Assembly: GCF_910596095.1 (NCBI RefSeq)
Contig: NC_056540.1
Coordinates: 27,686,001-27,750,000, forward strand
Direction of reading: 5' to 3'
DNA length: 64,000 nucleotides
Source of the DNA: Thunnus maccoyii
Lineage: Eukaryota > Chordata > Actinopteri > Scombriformes > Scombridae
Positions 21,863-47,500 of this stretch are shown here, piece by piece (within the stretch, counting starts at the first letter, position 1; the number at the start of each line of letters is the position of its first letter). The notes under the pieces are model-generated. The model saw only the letters and a list, made by a program, of their open reading frames with translations. It was not told where the DNA came from and did not search any database. The translations under genes and the position numbers were made by a program.

Positions 21863-24800
21863 TCAGTTCAACATCAATGTCGAGGGAGCTTCGATGAGGG
21901 AAACTTCATGGTACCTGCGAACAAAACAAGTGTTTTAGAACATTTGCCAGACAGGATATTCATGTCATGTTAGTCCAAAGCCACCAAGAAAGTTCTATGG
22001 AAAATATAATAAACCTCTAGGAACAGTTCTGAAGACAAGAAATGCGTTTGTCAAATTTATTAGCCTACTTACTTGGAGCCCTTGTACTTCTCCCTGACAG
22101 ACTGCTGGGCGTGTTGAGCAACGTTGAGGTAAGTTCGGTGCAGATCCTCGATGCAGGGCATCAGATCTTCCAGGGAGTAGCCAGTCATCTCTATCAAGGA
22201 CTTGGGCTGGAGAGAGGACAAGAGTCAGTTTTCATTCTGGGGGACACTTGTTAGTCCTTAAAATCTTGATCATCCTCAGGGAGATACAGATAAAATCTAG
22301 ACTTTACAGCAAATTCAAAACAAGGTAAATTCTAATTATTCTTCCTCAAACTTACCCATGAGCCACCAGACACTGTGTGGTTGGCCAGGGTGTAGGCTGC
22401 AGCAGCTGTTTGTGATGGCAAGTACTTCAAGAAAGGATCCGAGTCAACCAGGCTGAGCTCCCCGAAGTACTGAGAACAGACAAGATTGAGTTATATGCAA
22501 TTCCAGAAATAATGCTCATGATTTCAGGTTAAGTGCAAGATTTGAGTGAGATCTTTGCTTTTAAACACCACATTTTTCATATGCATCCAAATTGCAAAGC
22601 CAACTTAAGTTTTGAAATAAGTTACTGCATGCTCACCATTGCCAAGCTCTCCACCTTTTTGTTAACAGACTGCTGGAGGAAGTACTGGGTGAGAAACTGG
22701 TTGATGGTTGGCGCTGCCAGATCAAAGGACAGCACTTTAAGCACCAGATGCTCCATTCTTAACACCTGCTTCTTGGTGTAAGTGTCGTCAGTGATGTAAA
22801 CAAACTCTGCCACCTCAGGGGGGTAGATTTCTTCAAATTTCCTGCATTTGGAAGAGAGTTAAATAGTGAGTAAGCAGCAGAAACTCAGTCTAACATTTAC
22901 TTTGTGTAAACTTGTCAGCAGTTTGGTTCAGCAATACATTTGCTAATTTTTCAACATTAGTAGCCAATGCTGTACAGGTCCAGTGGAAAAGGGTCTATGT
23001 TGTGTGATCATCTTTCAAGTAAGCAAGTTATAAGACAGTCTTGGGAATTAATCTAAAGTCAGATGACAGTTTGTCTAGAGTACCTTTATGAAAAAAAACT
23101 GAACTAAATACTCACGAAGCCAACAGCATAGCGGCAGTCCCAACCAGCTGAAGCTTCCCCCTCAGGACAGACATTGAAGAGAGGAATCGATCGATGTAGT
23201 TGACAGCAAGATAAAGTGTCTCATTCTGAAGCTTGTACTCTTCTCCGACCTCGACCAGCCAGTCCACCAGGATGGCCCTCATGCAGTTTGTGATGTCAGG
23301 TTGCTTCTTCATGTAGCCTGCCTTAGGCCTGCTTTTAACCTGTGGGGTAACACTGCTATGTTAGTAGGAATCCTTTGACAGGCAGGAGTCTCACACACAC
23401 ACTTCAGATACACAGGCAGAAATGTGGTTTCTAGTCAAGATTTTAAATTCACTTGTCTCAATGTCTCACCTCCATTTCCCTCAGATATGTGTGGATTTCA
23501 GCAGCATACTCTGGGACTTCATTTACATTGACAGGTTTCTCCTCCCCCTCAACCACAGACATGTCCATGGGAGAGTCTGAACGAAGAAAAGTTAACATTT
23601 AGTGCAAGGAAAATCTTGTTTGCAGTCTTAATTTCAGACAGGGAAATCAAACAAAATCCTGGTGTATTTAATAGATGTGTTCTGATTGCAAGTGTCAGAA
23701 ATAAGACAATTTCTGAACATTAAACATGTCAAGTATTCATAACCTACCAAAACTGACATCCATTGCTGATGGAATATCAATTGTGGCCAGGGGCTGTCGA
23801 AGCCGTGCCACAGCATTGTCAATTGCCAGGGGAGAGTCCTCAGAGATGCACTTTGATTTGACAGCTTCGACCACCGGCTGCCGCTGCTTCTTGGTGCATG
23901 CGCCATCAGGCTCATCCACGTGGATCTGGAAAGCAGGCTGCTTGGAGGATGGTTTCTCAAAGCAGCTTTTGCCAGAGTCTTCATTTTTACAGGACAAAGG
24001 CTGTGATGACTCCTGGAAGCACAACACAAGGTCAGATCTTTGTCCCACAAAAAGGGAAATTTTTGCATTAAGATGGGATAAAAAGACAGATATTACCGTG
24101 CTGGTACTATAATGCAATATTGAATAAAAGAGGGTTCAAGATTCAAGAGATTTTATTGTCACATGCACAGTAACACAGCAGGTGGCAAGACTGATGTGAA
24201 ATTTGGCTTCTTCAAGCTCTAGTTCCATTTAATATAAAAAGATATTTGAAATTACAAAAAAAAAAAGAGGGAAGATTGAGACAAGTTATATTGAAATATA
24301 ATGTAACAGAAAAACTAATAATGATAAAAAAAAAACACCAAGCTGTGTGGGAAACAAAGAATTTATGGTGTTTAGTGCATGTGGGATAAATGAAAATGAG
24401 TTTGCACCTAGTTTTTTGGAAACCTGCAACAATAGATGTCTCAGAAATAGAGAGCACTTGTATTCGATACAAGATGTATTCACAACTGTCAGTGAGGAGG
24501 GCGGGAGAAGCTCTTTTACATAAAAAATACTGAAAAATCACGGGACAAGCTGGTGAGTTTGTCTAATTAAATAATAAAAGGAGCTGAATAGAACAATGAG
24601 ATCATAAAGTATTACACAAATGGAGATATTAAAATGGCGGACACCCGGATAACAGATGTAGCTGTGTTTAAATGAAGATTGCAAGCTTGTAATAGAGTGT
24701 ACAAGAATATAAATGAAGGTTAAAATTGGCAGAAAAGTCGCTTTATCCCAACATTTGAGTTAAGTGATAACTGAAGTTTCTTTCCTCCAAAACTGACAAT

Positions 24801-25089
24801 GGCACACAGGCATCCTTAGCAAACACTAGCTGCAGCCAGGCGAGCTACTTAGCATTGTCAACCCCAAACCGACCTGTTTCGTGCCGCGCAGGTTCTGAGT
24901 TTTGCTCCGCTGGTTGTTCTGCAGGGCTCCCAGGACGGTTCTGGCGGCGGCTTGTTTCGGTGGAAGGTTTTCTTGGTTCTCAGCAGCAACAGCTCGGGGT
25001 TTTATGGAGCCTCTCAGTCTTGATAGCATGTTTTCTTGGTTGTGGAAGTCGCTCGCCGCGCTTCCCTGTCCTCTGTTAGCTCCTGACAT
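21863..25089 (-). CDS. ccna2: Cyclin A2
   Basis: The regulatory subunit of CDK2 and CDK1, driving S phase and mitotic entry in the nucleus. Eight coding exons: 24874-25089, 23748-24012, 23470-23576, 23116-23339, 22637-22841, 22356-22469, 22073-22206, 21863-21914. They sum to 1317 nt, 438 residues plus stop, all phases closing; human is about 432. The N-terminus carries an APC/C destruction box RxxLxxxxN (R50, L53, N58). The cyclin box begins with [18 protein letters not shown] (from residue 216) and includes [18 protein letters not shown], then [13 protein letters not shown]. The second fold has LTQYFL and KVESLAM; the end is [16 protein letters not shown]. Exon 1 uses a weak donor (GTCGGT). 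The upstream region holds a strong cell-cycle promoter. Intron 1 contains a dispersed repeat. Confidence 0.97.
24125..24235 (-). repeat. Dispersed repeat in ccna2 intron 1
   Basis: The phrase 'ttcaagagattttattgtca' followed by 'catgcacagtaacacagca' is a common fish interspersed repeat end. It is intronic and not coding. Confidence 0.5.
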
Positions 25090-25493
25090 GTTTCCCCTCA
25101 AAACAAAAAAAAATGCCCTCTCTCCACGTGAAGATACTACAGCTGGTGTGTGCTGTTGTATGATATAAAAAACAAACACGTAAAAAGCGTGTTTAAGCTG
25201 CAAGAGATCGGACTATTATATCGAGGCTAGTGAACGTTACGTTAAGTTAGCTGCTACCGTTCACAGTCAAAACTAAGCTGTTGAGATGGCAACGACACTC
25301 GGAACTGCGAGGCTAAAAAAAACAAAGCAGACAAAAAGAAAAAATGCACAACTGGCGGCACAATATCGACAATCAGAACATGTGATTTTTCTTAAGTCGC
25401 CATATTCGAAAATTTAGAAATGACTACCAACCTGCAGGGACGCTCGCTAGCCTCGGTCCATCTATACAGAGACACGGAGAGATGTTGCTTTCT

Positions 25494-25560
25494 CTCAGTT
25501 CAAGTAGCCCGCGAGGATTGAAACGGACCAATCACAGACCGCACAGGCAGTGACGTACTA
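25494..25560 (-). promoter_or_regulatory. ccna2 promoter: CRE-like, inverted CCAAT, CDE/CHR
   Basis: In minus-strand order: a CRE-like site (TGACGTA on the plus strand, 25551-25557), an inverted CCAAT box (CCAAT on plus, 25528-25532), a CDE 'tcgcggg' (25508-25514 on plus as cccgcga), then CHR TTGAA (25499-25503) four bases further on. This is the arrangement I remember for the human cyclin A2 promoter, where CDE/CHR binds the DREAM and MuvB complexes and CCAAT binds NF-Y. It lies about 410 bases before the start codon, so a 5' untranslated region of several hundred bases is expected. Confidence 0.8.
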
Positions 25561-25599
25561 GAAATACGGGAGGCGAGAGGGTACAAAGTTCGCATAATT

Positions 25600-26004
25600 A
25601 CAAATTCAAAACCGGTTTGACATATTTGAATGTAAAGTCGTAGTATGGACAAACGTTACACAGGAGGAACAGCTGTACCGACACAGACAGTACAAACAAG
25701 TACCCGTGCTGCAGTTTGAAGTGCTCTTAACCATATATGATTCGAAATAAAACAACAACAATAATAAAAAACCTAAAACCTTTCTATTCAGGGAAGCTTT
25801 TTCATCTCAACTCTTATTATTATTTTCTTTATGTTGTGTGTTCTATGTTATTAATACTGTGGCACTTTGATGTGCCATACTATGACAGAAAAGTGTGGTA
25901 TATATAAAATGTATTATTATTATTAAAAGCATTATTGACAAGACAACATACTCAAAGTTTCCATCAAATTTAAGTTAATTTTGGTGTTTTTTTGAATTAA
26001 CAAA
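25600..26004. other. Spacer between ccna2 promoter and bbs7 duplication unit
   Basis: AT-rich. It includes a common repeat tail around 25855-25925 ('ggcactttgatgtgcc', 'gtggtatatataaaatg', ATT run). No gene is seen. Confidence 0.5.
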
Positions 26005-26240
26005 TTTCCCATTCAAGTAGCTTTTAAACTTTCCATCAGCTGCCTCAAATGATGAATCAAAAGATCTCATTTTTCATTTTTTTAAAAAAAAGCTTGTTGA
26101 CTACAAAGATGGGAACCTTTCTATAGTAGTTATAATATAAAAACATATATTCCATGTGCTTTTAACTCTTCAATTTCAAACTTCAACAAAATCTCAGACA
26201 CTAATAATAACAAGGGATCATCCTGACATCACTGTAGTGG

Positions 26241-26246
26241 TTTATT
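26241..26246 (-). terminator. Putative polyadenylation signal, bbs7 copy A
   Basis: AATAAA on the minus strand about 110 bases after the stop codon, in a block conserved with copy B (35345-35350). Confidence 0.55.
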
Positions 26247-26355
26247 AATCACCGCACTTGTTTTTAAATGCTATTAAGAAACACTGCTAACCATCATAAA
26301 ACAAAACTGTTGTATTTACAATACAAAAATATCCCAAATAAAGACAGAGATGACA

Positions 26356-33725
<7,370 letters not shown>

Positions 33726-34017
33726 CTTCTTTCTCCACTGGATGTATTTTTTTAGGGGGAAAAGTATTGTGCAAATCGTCCGGGTAGGTTATCCGTCTAT
33801 AAAACTGTACCGATAAGAAGTGGCAGTCCATCGTTGACAGTCATCATTCACGACTTTGAAGAAGAGAAAAGAATCACTAAAGAAATCTACTGAGTGAAAT
33901 AAAAACACACCAAACAAACTACTGTCGCCGTATGTTACAAAAAACTCTATCTTACACACGAACATTAAGTTCAAACAGTAAATACAACACTTCAAAACCC
34001 GATGTAACGCAGTGACC

Positions 34018-34032
34018 GTTGCCAGTGGCAAC
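34018..34032. promoter_or_regulatory. X-box (RFX site) of bbs7 copy A
   Basis: GTTGCCAGTGGCAAC fits the RFX consensus GTNRCC-N(0-3)-RGYAAC and is nearly palindromic. It lies about 290 bases before the start codon. RFX factors drive ciliary genes, including BBS genes. Confidence 0.8.
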
Positions 34033-34327
34033 AAGCTGTGACGCCAGTGGGGGAGAATGAATGACGGATATTGACGCTGCGTCCTGATTGACCCGCTTAA
34101 GTTTTAATGAAACAAAAAGACATGGAAATACACAATCGTGTAACTATTATCTCTGTAACGGTGTGTATACAATCTAATATTTCCATTGAATATTTAGCCT
34201 ACATCTCAATTTATTAAAAACAAAAAAAAAATCTAATTCCTGATTAGACCTCAGTATTTATTCTCTGGCGTGTATGTGTGTCTTTCCATTATCATTACAA
34301 GTTTGTTTGTTTGTTTTTGGATACACT

Positions 34328-35067
34328 AGTGCAGTGCCCGTTAGCCTGTTTGGATCGGGCTCCTTGATTGGCCTTCAGTATTGCTGCTTCAAAATTAATA
34401 CCGTTGATGTGAGGTGTGAGTAAGTAAATACACCAACAACATGAAAGAAACTAACATTCTGTTATACACAGATGTTAAGTACTGTAATAGTGAATCTTTT
34501 CTCATTTGAAGCATAATGACGGAGAGCTTTTGAATATTAGGATGCACATTGAAAAATATTTCCCTCTGAAATGTAGTGGAGTGGAAGTATAGAACAGCGC
34601 AAAATGGAAATACCCAAGTAAAGTACCTCAAAAATGTACTTAAGTACAGCACTTGAGTAAATTATTTCACGTGTTTACTGATGCATTAACATGTAAGCAG
34701 CATGTCAGTGGACTGTTAAATTAACAGTATAAACAGGCATATTTTATAAACTGATCATATGCTATGTATTGAAAATACTAATCTGTTAAGTAACAGCTAT
34801 CAAATAAATACAGTAAAATACAACACGTTTCTGTGTAATGTGAAGTGAAGTATAAGTATAGAGTATTAATGGGAAGTAAAGCATTCAAGTAATTGTAAGA
34901 CAACACGAGTATTAGAAAGCGAGCAAGGTAAATGATTTATTAACCCAGTCCAGTTTTTGTGGATATGATAATCTAATAAATAAAGGCTTTAGCATGTTGT
35001 GTGGAAAACTGATTCAATATATGTCACGTGTGTTTCATGGTATCATACAAGCCCTTTACTTTCTGCA
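34328..35067. other. Spacer between the two bbs7 units
   Basis: About 740 bases. 34555-34910 contains hAT-like 'caagtaaagtacctcaaaaa' sequence of the family at 11729-12902. No exon is seen. It is the junction of the tandem duplication. Confidence 0.65.
34555..34910 (+). mobile_element. hAT-like element fragment at the duplication junction
   Basis: It shares the right-end sequence of the hAT-like family ('tccctctgaaatgtagtgga', 'acttaagtacagcacttga'), followed by further related but rearranged pieces. It is truncated. Confidence 0.55.
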
Positions 35068-35344
35068 CAATTTCCCATCCAAGTAGCATCTAAACTTTCC
35101 ATCAGCCTCCTTAAATTATGAATCTTAAAAAGGTTACAAATAAGATCTCATTTTTATTTAAAAAATAAAATCTTATGGACTATAAAGACAGGAACTGTTC
35201 TATAGTAAATAAGTTATATAGTATATAGTAGTTATAATATAAAAACATACATTCCATGTGCTTTTAACTCTTGTACATTTCAAACCTCAACAAAAGCTCA
35301 GACACTAATAATAACAAGGGATCATCCTGACATCACTGTGGTGG

Positions 35345-35350
35345 TTTATT
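35345..35350 (-). terminator. Putative polyadenylation signal, bbs7 copy B
   Basis: AATAAA on the minus strand, about 180 bases beyond the stop codon; position conserved with copy A. Confidence 0.55.
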
Positions 35351-35529
35351 AATCACCACATTTGTTTTTAAATGCTATTGAGAGACATGATAAATATTTA
35401 AATATAGTAAACCACAGATAGAATGAACAGTATCTAAATGACAACATGACATTGACACTGCTAACCATCATAAAACAAAACTGTTGTATTTACAATACAA
35501 AAATATCCCAAATAAAGACAGAGATAACA

Positions 35530-42472
<6,943 letters not shown>

Positions 42473-42913
42473 CTTCTTTCTCCAGTGGATGTCTTATCTT
42501 AGTAGGAAAAGTATGGTGCAAATCTTCCAGGTATGTTGTCCGTCTATGAAACTGTACCGATAAGAAGTGGCAGTCCACCGTAGACAGTCGTCATTCACAA
42601 CTTGCAGGCAAAATTTCCATAAGAATGAGTAAACGCTGTTAGTGGGAAAGATAGACTTGGATTATCTAAGCAAGAAGATTAGCTAGACGTGCTAACGTTA
42701 GCTAGCAAGCTAATTGGCTAACACGATTTATTCGCACGCCAGCTGGCTGCTTTGAAGAAGAGAAAAGAATCACTAAAAAAATCTACTGAGCGAAATAAAA
42801 ACACACCAAGCAAACTACTGTCAGCGCATGTTACCAAAAACTCCCTCTTACACACGAACATTAGGCTCAAACAGTAAATACAACACTTGAAACCCCGATG
42901 AAACGCAGCTACC

Positions 42914-42928
42914 GTTGCCAGTGGCAAC
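42914..42928. promoter_or_regulatory. X-box (RFX site) of bbs7 copy B
   Basis: Same 15-base motif as in copy A, GTTGCCAGTGGCAAC. It is followed directly by a second, imperfect X-box-like segment GTTGCATCCCGTAAC at 42929-42943 that copy A lacks. It lies about 440 bases before the start codon, farther than in A because of extra 5' sequence. Confidence 0.8.
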
Positions 42929-43276
42929 GTTGCATCCCGTAACAAGCTGTGACGCCACTGGTGGAGACTGAATGAGAGAAATTGAAGCTGCATCCTGATT
43001 GGTTGAATCGCTTAAGTTTTAATAGAAGACTATAAATACAACGTTGATGCATTCATAGATGTGGCAATATTAACATTAGACCTGTTTTCATGAATTTTAA
43101 ATTGGTCTTTTAATTTTTTTGAAAGCAATGAAATGCATATAATCTAAAAAAGAATATTTACATCTCAATGTTTAAAAAAAAAATAAATACATTTAATCAC
43201 AGATTAGACCTCAGTGTTTGTTCTCTGGTGTGTGTTTTTATCATTACATTATTTTTTTGTTTGTTTTTGGATACAT

Positions 43277-44506
43277 GTCTTTCTATGGTGCTACATTTTT
43301 AAAATAAATTTAATGATGCAGCTTCATTTTTATATTATGGTTACACATAAAAAAAAGGTTAAATAAATAAATGGGAAACACACATGGGTTGACAGCACAG
43401 AAACATGAAGTATTTTAGAGTATCCAGACACTTGGATTTCTCAGTTAAGATTTAATGATTTGTTCATAATGATGCTAAAATTAACCATAGTAATTACAAG
43501 AACTGACAAACCACATTACTGTTCTTTAATATTTTATTGGTTAAACTAAGAGATCATTTTATTTTTGTCTTAAAAACGTGGTTTGTCTGTAGGCAAATAA
43601 ACACATTTAACATGGCAGAAAGAAATCAGAGCATGCGATAAGCGAGAAAACTACAGTAGCAACAAATGAGTGATTGAAGCAAATTCAAAACAGTTATCAA
43701 ACTGAGAAACAAGGCCAGAATGCATTCGAAAGCAGTACACTTTTCACTTTCTGCATGACATGCATTGTGCAATTATATGACAGCAAAATGTCTGCTACCT
43801 TATAACATTCTATAAAATACAGCAGATGTTTTGTTTCTCAATTTTAAACCCATTTTGATATCATACCTACACAGATTTAGCATGTTTTTTTGATTTGATG
43901 GCATTGATATAATACATTTAAAGTCAGGCATTTAGACAAATCAGAGCATCAGGTGCTTTGTACATAAAAAAGAAACTAGACTAAATATAAACTGCACACA
44001 AATCCCATCCTCCGTCCCATCAAACACAACATGATTATTAAAAAAATGAAAAGTTTTAATTATGTATAAGCACATTTTCATTTAAGTTACTAATCTCAGA
44101 ATGTTAATGTTTCATCATAGAATAAGCAATTTTCATGAATAAATAAGGACATAAAAAGGAAAGAACAATAACAGCTGATACATACAGAAGACAGCTGATG
44201 TCTGCTGTGCTCCATTCAGTGAACGTAACAAAGTGAGGGGTGTCCACTGCTTGAATGAGGTCACATTAAGAAGATGGGAGAAAAAAAAAAATCACCATGA
44301 GACTTCAGTGCATTACTGGCTGGTCTTCAGCTGTACTCGAACGTACAGAGAAGCTGGAGCACAGACTATTAAGTTGACATTCAAAAAACAGTTCCTTCTG
44401 TTGATGGCATTGTCTGTTCCCCATCAAAGTTTAAGTCACATCCTAAATGGTGGTAAAACAAAACATAAAGAAAACAAACAAAAAAAAAAACTTTTGTGTG
44501 ATGTTA
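43277..44506. other. tmem33 3' untranslated and downstream region
   Basis: AT-rich, no exon. Several minus-strand AATAAA candidates occur (for example near 43530 and 43560). The short frame 44233-44535 has no recognisable features. Confidence 0.5.
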
Positions 44507-47500
44507 TCAGACCCCCGTGGGGGCGAGGCGGCTGATGAAGGCGATACTGCTGAGGCACATCCTCCTGAAGAAGGCGGGGCAGGCAGGCTTCATGATGAAG
44601 TGCTCCAGAAGAATTCGCAGCTCTGTGAACAGGGTGCTGAGGGTTAAAAAAAAAAGAAAAAAAGATTAGTTTAATTCTCAACTCTCACAGGCCCTGTAAA
44701 GTCGAATTACACAGCAACACTTAAGCAGCACTTAGCAGATTAGTAATCAGATTTCTCCTCTACTCCTGACCTTATTTTGAAAGCGTGGCTTACTGATTTC
44801 AACTGTATAGTGATAGAAGACGCTGCCCTCTGACTTTTTTTTGGGAGTGTGTGTGTCAGAGCAGACTGATGGCACAATGAGAAGCAGACAGACAGAGCAG
44901 AGCTCTTCCTCTGCAAAAGTGAATTTCACAAATACGCCAACTTTAAACTGACTTATTTAGACTTCCACAGGATGCTTTGTGTTACTTTCAGTTTTAGTCA
45001 GACTTTGGGTGGACTTATTTTCAATATGAGAACACATCACTCTGTGTAATGATCTTTCCTTTTATGCAGACGCTCCATTATGCTTTCTCCGTCCTCAGTC
45101 TTTTGTCAAGCACATGTGTACTTGTAAACAGCCAAATAAAAACCAGTTACATGTATACATGGCAGAGACATCTAGCTCAGAAAACCAGGTTTCTCTGATT
45201 AATTACCCTGATTACATTTACATGAAAGTAAATAAGAAATCAGTTTACTGGAGAAAACTGAGTGTAAATGCAGTGATTGTTTCTCCAAACCTTTCGCACT
45301 TTCACACCCTTTCAGTTTATGTTATTGTCAGTTTAGTTATTTGTTCTACTGAAATTGTTCTTGATGTACTTCAATTGGTTTTTGTTTAATAACTTTTACA
45401 TCAATTTAGAAAAAAGAGAATGATAATTTGCAATAGTCAAGCCTGATTTCTAATAATCAGTTGTCATCCCTGATTCAATAAATAGTCACTAGTACTTGCT
45501 CTCTCTTCATGTGACCAGCTTTAGCGGATTTACTGCAGCATAATGTTACAATCTGTCTCCTCACTCATGCACAACATACTCTGTATTTATGTGCATTTAG
45601 AGGTTTGTTGAAATGTCAGTTTGAGTGAACAAGGTCTGCTGGAAAAGACGTTGAACTGTGAGTGAGCTGTGTGTGCTTGATGTTAGTTTTGACTGACTTT
45701 ACCATATTTTGTATAGCTATACTTTGTGATAAAACTGTATTAAACAACTTACCGGCAGTACGGGTTTCTTCTGGATGTGTAGCGAAGAGTGAGGAATCGA
45801 TAGTAAATGAAAGGCAGCAGCAAGCTTCCCTGGCCACTGTTGACAAGATATGAACAACTAAAATAAGTAAAAAGCAGCAGAGTCTTGCACTTACAACTTA
45901 AACTTAAGGTGAGCACAGAAAAACACATTTTTGACTGGAGGTACACGTTAAGATTTAAAGCAATTGGATTTTTGTGTATCTATAGAAAAACCCCACCCCT
46001 TTCTCTTCCATTATAACTTCAGATATGGCGTGATCTTAAAAGTTTTGACCACAAGTGAAAACAGGTTTGGTTTGTAAAATATCTAAAATAACAATTAACA
46101 ATTGTTCTCCCAGTACATTGTCAATGATACAGGTGCACATATTAGTAGATAATGTAATGACATTCCAGTGCAATAGAAAATATTTTAGTAAAGATCAGCA
46201 ATGTCAGAACCTGAAGAGCATGAAAACAGTGGCTGGCATCAAGAAGATCTCGTTGCAGGCGATGAACTTGAGAATGTTCTGTTGATTGGATGTAAGTTTG
46301 TCCAGGAGGTTTCTGATGAACATTAGGCTGCTGGGGCCCATGGACTGCAAAATAAAAAAAGATTTAAAGGGTTTAAGTTTGCAGTGAGTTACAGATACAT
46401 CCCTTTGTCACCCAGAGCAACACACATAGAGGAAATCACATCATCAATCAGCAGCTTTTACTAGATTTTTAGGATGTACTGAGGTCTCTGAGCAGTGACT
46501 GGTTGATTGAGTAGATAATTAAAAGACCATTTAGCTGGTGGTAATGCCCCACATGAGTGATAAACAAAGTTCCTCAAATAGCTTTGTGTCATAAATTATT
46601 CATAAACAGCAATACAAGTCACAGCAGGTGACTGCTGTCTCTTACTTACATCAAGGACTTTTTTTGTGTAGGTAGTTGCATGAAGCAATGAGAAGAGGAA
46701 GACTGGGAAGATGCTCACTGGAGATAAATGTTAAGGATCACCATAAAAATACACAGTAAGCCTTCAAACATATTTTAATATGGATACTATTGTAGGGCTG
46801 CATAATTTTAAATGATGAAATATGATTCTATCTTTTAATGAATAAAATCATGTTATTTGGTGACATTTAAACATGCATCCTTATTAACTCTACATACACT
46901 GTCTACAGAAAAACATCTCAGCAACAAGTGAAACAAATTTAAGTAACAAATCAACCTGACATTAAAGAGGAAGTGAGTCACTGGCAATTGAAGATTTTGT
47001 TTTAAACAAGAAACTTCCACAAACACCTGCAGCATTATGACTGCACCAACATGATAGAGTGGAACATCTTTATTGTTTAAACCTTTTAAATATCGACCTT
47101 AACTATGAAATCCTAGTAGGCAATCTTTACAACACAACACCGTGATCGATACAATGAAAACCTCCAAATGAACTGTCTTGTAAATAGTATCTCTGTATGA
47201 TTTCCCAATTTGAACCAAGTAGATAGTGTTACTGTAGCAACACAATCCATGTATCTTTTCCCTGTATTTGAGGGTGAAAGGATACTTGTGATGGGATAAG
47301 AGTTGACCAGGATGAGTGAGTAAAGCAGGTAATGGCAGCTATCCTCCTGAAGAGCCTGGGCAAGGAAAGCTCTGCTCAACTGGAAGCGAGGAAGCCTCTG
47401 GTGCAAGCGAAGGGCACTGGTGAGAGCGTTCGCTAACAAAGCCCGCTGGTAGAAGTTAGCTGCTGCATAGGGTCTGAAATAAACAAGCGGTGACAAATAT

